From contig NZ_LJJC01000004.1 of assembly GCF_001420715.1 (NCBI RefSeq), positions 3,246,783-3,310,782 of the forward strand: DNA of 64,000 bases, written 5' to 3'. The stretch comes from Heyndrickxia shackletonii. Lineage in GTDB: Bacteria; Bacillota; Bacilli; Bacillales; Bacillaceae_C. The position numbers and the translations under genes were made by a program. Numbering within the stretch: the stretch's first letter is position 1; every line of letters starts with the position of its first letter. Positions 1-8,735 of this stretch are shown here, piece after piece. A model generated the notes under the pieces. The model worked only from the letters and a program-made list of their open reading frames with translations. It made no database searches and was not told the DNA's origin.

Positions 1-147
1 TTTGCAGACGCAAAAGAAAAGCATGGTATGCGTTGGACAACGTTAAGGGGACTTAAAAAATTGTCGATGCAGGCGATGCTTACTTTCGCTGCCATGAATT
101 TGAAGAAAATGGCCAACTGGATATGGAAAGGTCCGGAAATGGCCTAG
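1..147 (+). mobile_element. 3' end of an IS1182-like transposase (partial)
   Basis: An open frame enters from the left edge and stops at TAG 145-147, giving 48 residues. They include FADAKEKHGMRWTTLRGL, then a basic/hydrophobic tail ending KGPEMA. I recognise this as the typical C-terminus of IS1182-family DDE transposases. The catalytic core and the left end lie outside the window, so completeness cannot be judged. The element points toward ktrC, which is on the other strand. The family is assigned from recalled sequence only. Confidence 0.7.
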
Positions 148-207
148 TAGATGAGGATGAGAGAGGTCAGCATACACCCAAAAAGGTAAAAAAGTAAGAA
201 CAAAATC

Positions 208-245
208 AAAAGGGGTTCGGAATGTGACCATTCCGAACCCCTTTT
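208..245 (+). terminator. 17-bp perfect hairpin behind the transposase
   Basis: AAAAGGGGTTCGGAATG (208-224) pairs perfectly with 229-245 across the loop TGAC. It lies 60 bp after the transposase stop. Only a short T run follows, so it may be a transcription terminator, part of the IS end, or both. Confidence 0.5.
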
Positions 246-258
246 GTCTACAATCTGA

Positions 259-286
259 AATGGCAGCCAGGGCTGCCATTTTTTTT
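259..286 (+). terminator. Rho-independent terminator
   Basis: AATGGCAGC pairs with GCTGCCATT, followed by eight T on the plus strand. It blocks transcription from the IS side into ktrC. On the minus strand only three T follow, so it is at best a weak ktrC terminator. Confidence 0.6.
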
Positions 287-950
287 ATTTGTCTAACAGA
301 AGGTCCTTTTCAAAGCGATTAATATCCTCTACTGCTCCTATGACAATTAATACATCTTCTCTCTCAATAACATCTCCCGCTTGCGGAGAAACGATGATGT
401 TTGAACCTCTTCTTATAGCTACTATCGTAATACCGTATTTCGCTCGAATATTGAGATCGAGAATGGAATGTCCAGCCAAATGATAATTAGCTGCAATTTC
501 TACTATGCTATATTTTTCAGAAAGCTCAATGTAATCCAGAATACTCTTTGAAACGATATTATGTGCTATTCTTTTTCCCATATCTCTTTCCGGATGGACA
601 ACATTATCTGCTCCGATTTTCCGCAGCACTTTTGCATGATAATCATTTTGCGCCTTTACAGTAACCCTTTTTACCCCAATTTCTTTTAACATTAATGTTG
701 TAAGGATACTTGCTTGAATATCCGCGCCGATTGCCACTATCACATGATCAAAATTACGGATTCCTAAGCTTTTGAGAACTGTTTCATCTGTAGAATCCGC
801 AATAACCGCGTGTGTTGCAATAGAAGCAAATTCATCTATCCTAGCTTCGTCACGATCCATCACTAAAACTTCCATCCCTTGTTCGATTAATGTTTTACAA
901 ATGCTTCCCCCAAATCGACCTAAACCAATAACAACAAATTCTTTCTTCAC
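285..950 (-). CDS. ktrC: KtrC-like cytosolic K+ uptake regulator (RCK protein)
   Basis: About 221 residues. An N-terminal RCK/Rossmann domain carries the nucleotide motif GLGRFGGS (about residues 9-16) and is followed by a C-terminal RCK_C domain (about 135-218). The signatures STDE, RNFDHVIVAIG and HPERDM match my memory of B. subtilis KtrC better than KtrA. KtrC gates a KtrB/KtrD channel subunit in response to ATP/ADP and c-di-AMP; no such subunit is in the window. I chose the GTG at 950 because AAAGGGG lies 8 nt upstream and the protein then begins MKKEF as in KtrC; an ATG at 956 sits too close to the SD. The following gene downstream is not visible because of the IS end. Confidence 0.88.
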   Translation of the reverse strand: MKKEFVVIGLGRFGGSICKTLIEQGMEVLVMDRDEARIDEFASIATHAVIADSTDETVLKSLGIRNFDHVIVAIGADIQASILTTLMLKEIGVKRVTVKAQNDYHAKVLRKIGADNVVHPERDMGKRIAHNIVSKSILDYIELSEKYSIVEIAANYHLAGHSILDLNIRAKYGITIVAIRRGSNIIVSPQAGDVIEREDVLIVIGAVEDINRFEKDLLLDK

Positions 951-1035
951 ATCCATTTCCCCTTTTCTATTTCTTCTACTATTCTAGTATTACAAATAAT
1001 AAGGTCCGAAGTAATTCTCTCAACTTAAACCTTGA

Positions 1036-2049
1036 TTACTTTTTCCTTTTACTATAATCAGCATCAAATAAAAATAGCTTCAATAATAAATATAACGCAG
1101 GGATGAGCAAGCATAGACCTGCAATAAAAGCAAATATTAGCGCAGTACCCATCGATGGATTTGTTACACTTGCATGAATAGTAATAAAGGGATAGAGAAT
1201 GTACGGTAAATGTGATGCCCCATAACCGAAGAAGGCAAAAAAGAATTGAAGCATAATCATGATAAACGCAGTTCCAAAATACTTTCGTTTATAGATTAAA
1301 AAGGACGCTATTAAAAAAAAGACAAGCGATAGTCCGAACATCCACCATATATGCATGGCCTTTTCAAAATGCTTACTATTGTGTTCATGCAAAGCAATAA
1401 AAACAAGAAAGCTTGCAATGATGGTTGGAGTGCTCCAAAATAAAGCAAACTTTCTTAATATTTCCCTTGCTTGAATATCGTTTGCTCGATCCGCATAAAA
1501 AGTAAGAAATCCAGCACTAATAAATAAAACGGAAACTATAGCAAGAAAAACAACACTCCAGGAATATGGACTCATAAATAATTGTTTCGCCAAAAAATCT
1601 ACATGCACACCTTTTTGAGAAAGAAATCCTCCCTCAGATATTGTTAACGCAGTGGAAAGGGAGGCAGGAATCAATAGACCAGTTGCCCCATATACAAACA
1701 AATAAATAATATTGTCTTTTGAGCCGTAGTTTCCAAATGCATAAAAGGAACCACGAATTACAATTAACAACAGTGCAATACTGCCCGGAATAAGTAATGC
1801 CGTTCCAAAGTAAAAGGCAGTATCCGGAAAAAATCCAACTAATCCGACTAGAAAAAAGACAAAAAAGACATTTGTTACTTCCCAAACTGGTGAAATATAT
1901 CTTCTAACCAAGTGGTTCATGATATGGTCCTGTTTTGTCAATTTCCCATAAAAGGCAAAAAAACCGGCTCCAAAATCAATGGAGGCAACCATTAAATAGC
2001 CATATAAAAATATCCAAAGGGCTGTGATTCCCATTACCTCTAAACTCAT
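1036..2049 (-). CDS. cydB: Cytochrome bd-type quinol oxidase subunit II (CydB), without CydA
   Basis: A 337-residue polytopic membrane protein with about eight or nine hydrophobic segments. The N-terminal WIFLYGYLMVASIDFGAG resembles the CydB start, and PVWEVTNVFF resembles the CydB segment PVWEANH. In the bd family, subunit I (CydA) carries the hemes and quinol site, and CydB is the structural partner. Here no cydA is adjacent: upstream lies the divergent XdhC gene and downstream lies ktrC. The partner must be elsewhere, or this is an orphan or a CydB-like protein with another role. Length is normal, with no sign of decay. A weak GGGTG lies upstream of the ATG. Confidence 0.8.
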   Translation of the reverse strand: MSLEVMGITALWIFLYGYLMVASIDFGAGFFAFYGKLTKQDHIMNHLVRRYISPVWEVTNVFFVFFLVGLVGFFPDTAFYFGTALLIPGSIALLLIVIRGSFYAFGNYGSKDNIIYLFVYGATGLLIPASLSTALTISEGGFLSQKGVHVDFLAKQLFMSPYSWSVVFLAIVSVLFISAGFLTFYADRANDIQAREILRKFALFWSTPTIIASFLVFIALHEHNSKHFEKAMHIWWMFGLSLVFFLIASFLIYKRKYFGTAFIMIMLQFFFAFFGYGASHLPYILYPFITIHASVTNPSMGTALIFAFIAGLCLLIPALYLLLKLFLFDADYSKRKK

Positions 2050-2207
2050 GTTTTACACCCTTTCCCAAAAACAACTACTTAAAAAAGTACAATAATAAGA
2101 AAAAATTTCTTCATTCATAATATCTATTGTACCAAAGAAAATAATCTTTTCCATTTTTGCATACTCATTAAAAGTAAAGAAAGTTTTAAAATTTTGAGGT
2201 GAACAGC

Positions 2208-3236
2208 ATGAATGATATATGCAGAGTATTAGAGCAAATTGAGGCAAATGGAAAAGAGAGATTAGCATTGGCGACCATCATTCGTATTGAAGGCTCATCC
2301 TATCGAAAAGCAGGTGCAAAAATGCTGTTTTGGGAGGATGGACAGAGGTACGGAAATCTAAGTTCCGGTTGCTTGGAAGATGATTTAGCCATTCATTCCT
2401 TGGAGGTAATAAAGAAAAATCGCTGCAAAAGGGTAATATATGATTTACAAGATGAAGATGGCCTTACATGGGGTGTTGGATGTAACGGTAAAATTGAAGT
2501 ATTTATTGAACCGCTTTTTTCCAATTTCGCCATTTCAACATTGAAAAACTATTTATTAAGCGGAAGAAATATGGTTACTTTAAAATCCCTGATGACTGAA
2601 AGCCCGCAAGCAACTTACCTCTTTACATATGAAGGCAAACAAGTTAAAGAGGGAGAAAAAGCGATATTCCATCCATATATAAAAAAAACCATCCAAGAAT
2701 TCATTCACTCTTTCGAAAAAATAAAAATTGTTACCATCGAAGGGGAAGATTTTTTACTTGAAAAGAACAATCCCAAAACCCGTTTATATGTTTTCGGTGC
2801 CGGGTATGATGCTGAACCTCTAGTTAAACTTGCTTCCAGCTTGGATTTTTCAGTGACTGTTATTGATCCGCGTGAAAGTCGTTGTAATCGCGATTTTTTC
2901 CCGACAGCTGAAAAACTTATTACGGAACATCCCTCTGCTTTTTTTCAGCATCATACAATAAACGAAGCAGCTTTTGTTGTAATAATGAACCATCACTTCC
3001 AAAGGGATAAACAAATATTAGAGGAATTACCATACGAACGGGTCGATTATATTGGTATTTTAGGTTCAAAAAAAAGGACAGAAAAATTACTTAATACGAT
3101 TAATGGATCACAGAAACAGAAAATACATTACCCGATTGGATTAAAAATACACGCAGAAGGATCCGATGAAATAAGCATAAGTATTATGGCAGAATTAATA
3201 CAATTCCGTCACAAAAAATGGAATACCGTTCATTAA
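2208..3236 (+). CDS. XdhC/CoxI-family protein (molybdoenzyme maturation-like)
   Basis: 342 residues. The N-terminal XdhC_CoxI domain (about 10-75) contains [13 protein letters not shown] and a GCLEDDL segment, with [14 protein letters not shown] near 90. The C-terminal Rossmann XdhC_C domain (about 190-330) has [12 protein letters not shown] and GILGSKKR. In known systems XdhC binds molybdenum cofactor and inserts sulfurated cofactor into xanthine dehydrogenase; no molybdohydroxylase or cofactor gene is in the window, so the client is unknown. The start is the ATG at 2208, with GAGGTGA 5 nt upstream; a GTG nine bases earlier lies inside that SD. Its stop overlaps the convergent liaR stop by 4 bp. 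Confidence 0.78.
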   Translation: MNDICRVLEQIEANGKERLALATIIRIEGSSYRKAGAKMLFWEDGQRYGNLSSGCLEDDLAIHSLEVIKKNRCKRVIYDLQDEDGLTWGVGCNGKIEVFIEPLFSNFAISTLKNYLLSGRNMVTLKSLMTESPQATYLFTYEGKQVKEGEKAIFHPYIKKTIQEFIHSFEKIKIVTIEGEDFLLEKNNPKTRLYVFGAGYDAEPLVKLASSLDFSVTVIDPRESRCNRDFFPTAEKLITEHPSAFFQHHTINEAAFVVIMNHHFQRDKQILEELPYERVDYIGILGSKKRTEKLLNTINGSQKQKIHYPIGLKIHAEGSDEISISIMAELIQFRHKKWNTVH

Positions 3237-3871
3237 GATTCCTTAATTAATTGATGTTTAAATGCATAAATGACGGCCTGTGTTCGATCTTGAACCTCAA
3301 GCTTACTAAGAATATTACTAACATGTGTTTTGACGGTCTTTAATGCAATAAACAATTCATCCGCAATTTCTTGATTGGACTTACCTTCTGCCATTAATAG
3401 CAGTATTTCGATTTCGCGATTTGTTAAATCCTCATGGAGAGGTCGTTTGTTTCCTTGTTTCATTCTCATCATCATTTTCCCTGTTACCTGCGGCTCTAAT
3501 ACCGATTGACCCGCATATGTGGAACGAACAGCTTCGGCAATTTCACTTGCTTTAGAGGTTTTCAACATATAGCTTGTAGCACCTGCTTCTAATGCTGGAT
3601 AAACTTTTTCATCATCCAGAAAGCTAGTAACAATAATGATCTTTGCTTCCGGCCATTCCTTTATGATGCCTTTAGTTGCTTCAATACCATCCATGCCCCC
3701 CATTACTAAATCCATTAAAATAATATCCGGGCGTAAGGATAGCGCTAACTCCACGCCCTTTTCCCCACTATCTGCTTCCCCTACTACTTCAATATCCTGT
3801 TGAATGGATAAAAAAGCGGAAACTCCTATTCTAACCATTTCATGATCGTCCACTAATAAAACTTTTATCAT
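3233..3871 (-). CDS. liaR: LiaR-type NarL/FixJ response regulator
   Basis: 212 residues. A receiver domain (1-120) has the acidic pocket VDDHE, phospho-acceptor D54 in [12 protein letters not shown] and a KTSKA lysine. A LuxR-type HTH (about 145-205) contains [22 protein letters not shown] and [14 protein letters not shown]. It closely matches recalled LiaR/VraR and is the last gene of the lia operon. I chose the ATG at 3871, just after the liaS stop and behind AAGGATGGG; an upstream ATG would add eight unrelated residues. When phosphorylated by LiaS it should activate the liaI promoter in response to cell-wall antibiotics. Confidence 0.92.
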   Translation of the reverse strand: MIKVLLVDDHEMVRIGVSAFLSIQQDIEVVGEADSGEKGVELALSLRPDIILMDLVMGGMDGIEATKGIIKEWPEAKIIIVTSFLDDEKVYPALEAGATSYMLKTSKASEIAEAVRSTYAGQSVLEPQVTGKMMMRMKQGNKRPLHEDLTNREIEILLLMAEGKSNQEIADELFIALKTVKTHVSNILSKLEVQDRTQAVIYAFKHQLIKES

Positions 3872-3872
3872 T

Positions 3873-4916
3873 TTATCCCATCCTTCCCGCATCAATGATT
3901 GGCACTTTCACTTCTATACTTGTTCCTTTCCCGCGAAAGCTAATCATTTTTACTGTTCCGCCTATTTCAGCTGCCCTTTCACGAATATTTTGTAATCCGT
4001 ATGAGCCCGCTTTTTCTTTTCCCATTTCAAATCCGACACCATTATCAATAATTTTTAACAATACAAATTGCTGACGATTTATTAAATGAAGCTCTAGCAA
4101 TTTCGCCTTTGCATGACGAAGCGTGTTCGAAATCGATTCCTGGACAATCCTGAATAAATGATCCTCTACCCCTTTATCCAGATGAACATTATCGATTTTC
4201 CATGTTACCTTCATCGGAAGCTTTGCGGTTAATTCATGAAGCAGCTCCTCTATTCCTACTTTTAATGCTTTTCCTTCCAATTGAATTGGTCTTAAATGCA
4301 AAAGAAGCGCTCGCATTTCGGATTGGGATTCACTAATGATTTCCTCTACTAATTTCATCTGTTTACTTGTCGTAGAGGCATCAGGGTTTGGATTTTGATT
4401 AATAGCTGATAATAACATATTGGCAGCAAACAATTGCTGACTGACGGAATCATGCAGCTCTCTTGCAAGGCGATTTCTTTCCTGAGACAGCACTTCCTGT
4501 TTCATTTTCTCACTCCAATCAGCTTTTTCACTCGCTAATTTTTGTGAGGCCTTTACCTGATCCTCAAACCGTTTCTGAATAGCAGATAACCGCTCGTACA
4601 AATAAGCAATTTCTTTTAGTTTCTCTTTAGGGAATAAGGAAGATTGAAAATCCCCTTTTTCCAATTCCACTAAATAGGAATCAACTTCTTCAATTTTCTT
4701 TTTCACAAAGTATCCAATTACTATTCCAAAAATTGCCCCTACTATTAAACTTGTTAATAGGATGAAAACAATTACCGGTATTAAAAAGATTTGTGTGAAG
4801 AAAAGGGCCTGATACCAATCTGTTTTAACAGATATACAATATATGACGGTTATAAATGCAGCAATGATAATTGAAAAGGAACAAAAGTAATATAAAAATG
4901 ATCTTTGAATACTCAT
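3873..4916 (-). CDS. liaS: LiaS-type membrane sensor histidine kinase
   Basis: 347 residues. Two N-terminal transmembrane helices (about 8-30 and 43-70) enclose a very short extracellular loop, as in intramembrane-sensing kinases. A HAMP-like linker follows, then HisKA_3 with the phospho-acceptor H155 in [15 protein letters not shown] and a HATPase_c with [10 protein letters not shown] and [12 protein letters not shown]. This matches LiaS/VraS. It overlaps liaF by 4 bp (ATGA) and is followed at once by liaR. It should phosphorylate LiaR under envelope stress and be held off by LiaF. Confidence 0.92.
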   Translation of the reverse strand: MSIQRSFLYYFCSFSIIIAAFITVIYCISVKTDWYQALFFTQIFLIPVIVFILLTSLIVGAIFGIVIGYFVKKKIEEVDSYLVELEKGDFQSSLFPKEKLKEIAYLYERLSAIQKRFEDQVKASQKLASEKADWSEKMKQEVLSQERNRLARELHDSVSQQLFAANMLLSAINQNPNPDASTTSKQMKLVEEIISESQSEMRALLLHLRPIQLEGKALKVGIEELLHELTAKLPMKVTWKIDNVHLDKGVEDHLFRIVQESISNTLRHAKAKLLELHLINRQQFVLLKIIDNGVGFEMGKEKAGSYGLQNIRERAAEIGGTVKMISFRGKGTSIEVKVPIIDAGRMG

Positions 4917-5632
4917 ATGTGTTTCACCTCAATATCACCAATGGAAATTGAAGTGATAATTTTCACTTTTCTCGATGCATCATAATAATTATCAGAGTAG
5001 CATATTACATTTTGGTTCAATAATTTTTCTTCTTTTCCAAATAGCTTCAAGCTTCCAGTTAGGGATGAGTGATTGATGGAGTATCCAACATCATATGGTA
5101 TAAGTAATTGGATGTTGCCGACAATTCCTCTTATGATAATAACCGATTCTCCTAACGGGAGCATGGTCATACTTAAATCAATAACTGTGTCCCCAATCCC
5201 TGTTTGAATATTGATATCGTCCCATTCATAGACATGATTTATTACTTTCTGACTGCCTAGCAGCTTATTGGTTATAAGTGGCTGTTTTCTGTACATTTTT
5301 CTGTCTGCTGATGGTTCAATCGTTTCAACCTTTATCGTTTTCGATAATTTTTTCTTTTTCCTATAGTTAAATAAATAGAAGATAAGCAAACATAACAAAA
5401 TAAACTTAAAAAAGAAGGTTGATATTACAATAATAGACGCGATGGAGATACCAATAATAAAACAAATCATGCCAAGAGTAGACTTGCCCTTTTTCTTCCC
5501 GTAATAAATTAATATAGCGGCAACAGCAAGTGTAAATAAAGAATCGGATCTAAATGATATTTCAAATAATATACCAATAACGGCAACAATGAATATCCAA
5601 GAAAGGGATGTATGTTCAAATAGTTTTCTCAT
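4913..5632 (-). CDS. liaF: LiaF-type membrane inhibitor of LiaS
   Basis: 239 residues, close to the usual length of LiaF. The N-terminal half holds three or four hydrophobic segments (about 10-105, including IVAVIGILFEISF and FIIGISIASIIVI). The C-terminal soluble domain (about 125-239) has the WDDINIQTGIGDTVIDLSMTML pattern of the LiaF C-terminal family (in pieces: WDDINIQTGIGDTVIDL, then SMTML). LiaF represses LiaS when there is no envelope damage. The ATG at 5632 has AAAGGAGGG 7 nt upstream; the longer frame lacks an SD. It is coupled to liaS by ATGA and separated from liaH by about 107 bp containing a palindrome. Confidence 0.88.
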   Translation of the reverse strand: MRKLFEHTSLSWIFIVAVIGILFEISFRSDSLFTLAVAAILIYYGKKKGKSTLGMICFIIGISIASIIVISTFFFKFILLCLLIFYLFNYRKKKKLSKTIKVETIEPSADRKMYRKQPLITNKLLGSQKVINHVYEWDDINIQTGIGDTVIDLSMTMLPLGESVIIIRGIVGNIQLLIPYDVGYSINHSSLTGSLKLFGKEEKLLNQNVICYSDNYYDASRKVKIITSISIGDIEVKHI

Positions 5633-5684
5633 TTGCTGCCCTCCTTTTGCCTTCTTGACTGATCTTTTCATAAAAAATAACGTA

Positions 5685-5708
5685 ATCTCCCTTTAATTAA
5701 AGGGAGAT
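5685..5708. terminator. Perfect 24-nt palindrome between liaH and liaF (attenuator-like)
   Basis: Two complementary 12-bp arms, beginning ATCTCCCTTTAA, form a perfect palindrome. On the minus strand it is followed after six bases by a T-rich stretch. A weak stem-loop here would make liaIH transcripts more abundant than liaFSR, as I recall for the B. subtilis operon. Confidence 0.5.
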
Positions 5709-5739
5709 ATGTTTGCCTTATTATATTACCATGTACACT

Positions 5740-6384
5740 CTATTCATTAACAGATATTTCTTGACTTTTTAACTTTTTTTCTAATTGCCCAATTCTAGCA
5801 TCAAACATGCTTTTTTCATAACCAGTATTAATGCGTGCTTCAAGATGCTCCATATACCTTTCTGTTTCATCAAATCTGGATGCTGCTTTTCCCATTATAG
5901 AATCATCTAGAACATGATGAATCTTTTCATTTACCTTTATTACATTTTCACGGCCCATTAGTTCCAATCTTTTAATGTTCATATCTTTCAATCTAAGTTT
6001 CATTTCACGGTGCTTACGTTCCAATTCTTCTAATTGATTAGCTGCTTGCTCATAAGCTAAGCGAAGTTTATCAGCTTGCTCTCTGTACTGTGCTTCTTCT
6101 TCGATGGCCATTTCATGCAGTGCCGGCTCATTCGCTAATTTTGCTACCTCCGCTTGTTTTTTGCGCTTATCTGCTAAGTAATCTGCTTGCTTCCACTCTT
6201 TAAGAAATTCTTCCTTTAACATGTACTGGCGCTCTATTAAGCCTGCGACTTTTTTTGTTTCATTTTCACTCTCTCTTAAATATTGATTTAAGAGAGAGAT
6301 TGGATTCTTTTGTTCTTTTTTATCTAATACTTCATGTAAATCTGCCATTACAGTATTTTTGATTCTTTCTAATAGGTTTGTCAT
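5740..6384 (-). CDS. liaH: LiaH, PspA/IM30-family phage-shock protein
   Basis: 214 residues, almost entirely helical coiled coil, highly charged and without a membrane span. The N-terminal segment LLERIKNTVMADLHEVLDKKE followed by SLLNQYLRE fits PspA/LiaH (in pieces: LLERIKNTVMADLHEV, LDKKE). LiaH oligomerises and docks at stressed membranes via LiaI. The ATG at 6384 is chosen because AAAGGAG lies 8 nt upstream; an in-frame ATG at 6390 is only 2 nt from that SD. It sits between liaI and liaF, supporting the assignment. Confidence 0.9.
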   Translation of the reverse strand: MTNLLERIKNTVMADLHEVLDKKEQKNPISLLNQYLRESENETKKVAGLIERQYMLKEEFLKEWKQADYLADKRKKQAEVAKLANEPALHEMAIEEEAQYREQADKLRLAYEQAANQLEELERKHREMKLRLKDMNIKRLELMGRENVIKVNEKIHHVLDDSIMGKAASRFDETERYMEHLEARINTGYEKSMFDARIGQLEKKLKSQEISVNE

Positions 6385-6405
6385 TTTCATTACTCCTTTA
6401 CATCT

Positions 6406-6756
6406 TTAAGATAATTTATTCTTTAGTTCATCCCATTGGCGATCAAAGTTATCAAATGGATTGCCTTTTGTCCCTTCTACGTTCTCATCTTTTTTCCAAT
6501 GTTTATATCCTACATAGAGTAAGTAGATTGCCAAAATCCCTGCTAATGCTGGAAGGCTTGCTAATACAGCACTTAGGCCAGCAATACCAATTAAAGCCCA
6601 AAGCAATTTACCCCAGAAGGAATGGGATTTTAAAAATTGTTTAAATGAGATATAGACGACAACCAAGCTAATCGCAAGACCAATGATGTGACCTAAGCTT
6701 GCTAAAGCGACAATGGCTAAAATCACCGCCAAACTAAACATCAAAACCTTTTTCAT
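6406..6756 (-). CDS. liaI: LiaI-like small membrane protein
   Basis: 116 residues with three or four hydrophobic helices (about 3-33, 47-68, 68-85) and an acidic/basic cytoplasmic tail (about 88-116, with FDNFDRQWDELKNKL). LiaI is the membrane anchor that recruits LiaH. Sequence similarity is loose; the call rests mainly on size, topology and position as first gene before liaH. The ATG at 6756 is preceded by GAAAGGAGGAAATAAC; a longer frame to 6819 has no SD. Confidence 0.78.
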   Translation of the reverse strand: MKKVLMFSLAVILAIVALASLGHIIGLAISLVVVYISFKQFLKSHSFWGKLLWALIGIAGLSAVLASLPALAGILAIYLLYVGYKHWKKDENVEGTKGNPFDNFDRQWDELKNKLS

Positions 6757-6833
6757 GTTATTTCCTCCTTTCGATATACTTATCTTAAAAAAAATCGTTA
6801 GAATGCATAACAATCTCAAGCTTTATTTTTTAA

Positions 6834-6842
6834 TAGGACCTA
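6834..6842 (-). promoter_or_regulatory. Candidate LiaR operator upstream of liaI
   Basis: TAGGTCCTA, a 4-1-4 palindrome about 78-86 bp upstream of the liaI start codon, lies in an otherwise AT-rich leader. Location fits an activator site for LiaR, but I cannot confirm the box and see no convincing -35/-10 pair. Confidence 0.25.
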
Positions 6843-6861
6843 AGACGTATAATAATTACAC

Positions 6862-6890
6862 AAAAAAAGAGAACAACCGAAGTCGTTCTC
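6862..6890 (-). terminator. Terminator of yknUV
   Basis: A nine-pair stem GAGAACGAC/GTTGTTCTC with a TTCG tetraloop is followed by seven T on the minus strand, 12 bases after the yknV stop. Confidence 0.85.
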
Positions 6891-6901
6891 CTTCTTGCCT
6901 C

Positions 6902-8725
6902 TTATTTTTCTTCTAATACTTTAAATTGAGCTTTCACCAAACGGAAATATTCACCTTGATGCTTCATAAGTTCATCATGATTTCCCGCTTCGATTATGTT
7001 TCCATGATCCAGAACAAAGATCTTATCAGCTTCCCTAATCGTTGAAAGACGGTGAGCAATGATAACAGATGTTCTCCCCTTTAATAAAGTTCTTAATGCG
7101 GATTGAATTTGAACTTCTGTTTCCGTATCAATACTTGCTGTTGCCTCATCTAAAATGATAATTTTCGGATCCGCAAGTAACGCACGAGCGAATGATAATA
7201 ATTGGCGTTCCCCTACGGAAAGGATGTTTCCTCGTTCCTCTACCTGTGTTTCATATCCATTCGGAAGCTTTTCTATAAAATGATGAGCTCCAATTGCTTT
7301 AGCTGCATTTATTGCTTCTGTATCTGTTGCATCAGGACGCCCAAACTTTATGTTTTCCATAATGGTTCCGGAAAAGATAAAAGTATCCTGAAGTACAACA
7401 CTAATTTGATTTCTTAAACTGCGCAATGTAATCTCACGTAAATCATAACCATCAATTTTCACGCTTCCTGCGGTTGGATCGTAAAACCGGCTGATTAGAT
7501 TGGCAATAGTTGTTTTTCCAGAACCAGTGTGGCCGACAAGTGCAATGGTTTGCCCTGCCTTCATTTCAAGATTAATACCATTTAATGCTTTACGTCTTGT
7601 ATCATATGCAAATTCAACATTTTCAAAAACAATGTGACCTTTAATGTCTGTTAAAGAAGTCGCATTACCTTTTTCATTTACAAGCGGCTTCTCATCCATA
7701 TATTCAAATATCCTCTCTGAGGATGCCATCGCTTGCAATAGCTGGTTGTATACTTGCCCCATCCGAGAAATTGGCTGCCAGAACATCCCTAAGTAAAAGG
7801 CAAAAGATACAAAGGCACCCAACTGTAGTTGGTCATGTTGAATTAAATGGACACCGTACCATATAAGAACCGCTGAACCAACCGCATTTGTAAGGTCTAC
7901 CATCGGTCTAAACATGGCTGATCTTCTAGTAGCATTTCTCCAAGCATCATAATTCTCATAATTGACACCATCAAAGAACGCCATATTTTCCTTTTCCTGA
8001 GTAAATGCCTGTGTTACGCGTATCCCTTGAATACTTTCATTTAAATGTGAATTAAGCTTTGATTGCTTTAAGCGCATATATTGCCAGGCCATACGGATTT
8101 TTTTCCTTAGTTTGGTTGAAATCAAAAACATAATTGGCAAAATGATAATAACAGCTAATGTCATCTGCGGACTTAAAGTAAAGAGAATGACAATAACTCC
8201 CACCAACATCAGCATATCCATTAATAAATTGATGACCCCGTTTGTAAACAAATCCTGTAACGACCCTGTATCATTCATAATACGTACAAGAATGGAACCT
8301 GCTGAACGCTTATCAAAGAAATTATGGGACAATCCTTGTACATGTGTAAATAAATCCTTCCGAATATCATAGATAACATTTTGTCCAAGCTTATTTAACC
8401 ACCGAATTCGCAATATCCCCGCGATGTAGGACATAACAAATAATACAGAGATAATGACGATTATGGTTGTTAAAAAAGAACCATCTTTTTTATCAATCCC
8501 TTTACCTATTGCATATACTCCTATTAGGGTAGGAATAATTAGACGGATAATGGTATTTAATAATACGGTTATAAATGATTTTAGTACTAATGTTTTTAAG
8601 TATGGTTTGACATAACCCAATAGGCGAAACATTTGCTTCCAGTTAAAAGGTTTATCAATCAACTGTTCAGATGAGTAATGAAACCTTTCCATCACCTTTG
8701 GATTAAGTTTTTTTGCATCTTCCAC
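6902..8725 (-). CDS. yknV: ABC exporter half, permease fused to ATPase (YknV-like)
   Basis: 607 residues. An ABC_membrane domain with six helices (about 50-340) is followed by an ATPase domain (about 370-605) with Walker A GHTGSGKTT, signature LSVGERQL (one residue off LSGGQ) and Walker B IIILDEATASID with the catalytic Glu intact. It forms a probable heterodimeric exporter with the upstream yknU product; the two genes are 10 bp apart. The start is GTG at 8725, with GAGGTGA 5 nt upstream. Substrate unknown; the family exports drugs, lipids or peptides. Name from similarity in length and map position to B. subtilis yknV. Confidence 0.87.
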   Translation of the reverse strand: MEDAKKLNPKVMERFHYSSEQLIDKPFNWKQMFRLLGYVKPYLKTLVLKSFITVLLNTIIRLIIPTLIGVYAIGKGIDKKDGSFLTTIIVIISVLFVMSYIAGILRIRWLNKLGQNVIYDIRKDLFTHVQGLSHNFFDKRSAGSILVRIMNDTGSLQDLFTNGVINLLMDMLMLVGVIVILFTLSPQMTLAVIIILPIMFLISTKLRKKIRMAWQYMRLKQSKLNSHLNESIQGIRVTQAFTQEKENMAFFDGVNYENYDAWRNATRRSAMFRPMVDLTNAVGSAVLIWYGVHLIQHDQLQLGAFVSFAFYLGMFWQPISRMGQVYNQLLQAMASSERIFEYMDEKPLVNEKGNATSLTDIKGHIVFENVEFAYDTRRKALNGINLEMKAGQTIALVGHTGSGKTTIANLISRFYDPTAGSVKIDGYDLREITLRSLRNQISVVLQDTFIFSGTIMENIKFGRPDATDTEAINAAKAIGAHHFIEKLPNGYETQVEERGNILSVGERQLLSFARALLADPKIIILDEATASIDTETEVQIQSALRTLLKGRTSVIIAHRLSTIREADKIFVLDHGNIIEAGNHDELMKHQGEYFRLVKAQFKVLEEK

Positions 8726-8735
8726 CTATATCACC

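Noticed and set aside
43-279. 78-codon open frame on the minus strand opposite the IS end
   Set aside because: It is antisense to the transposase reading frame and its hairpins and has no SD.
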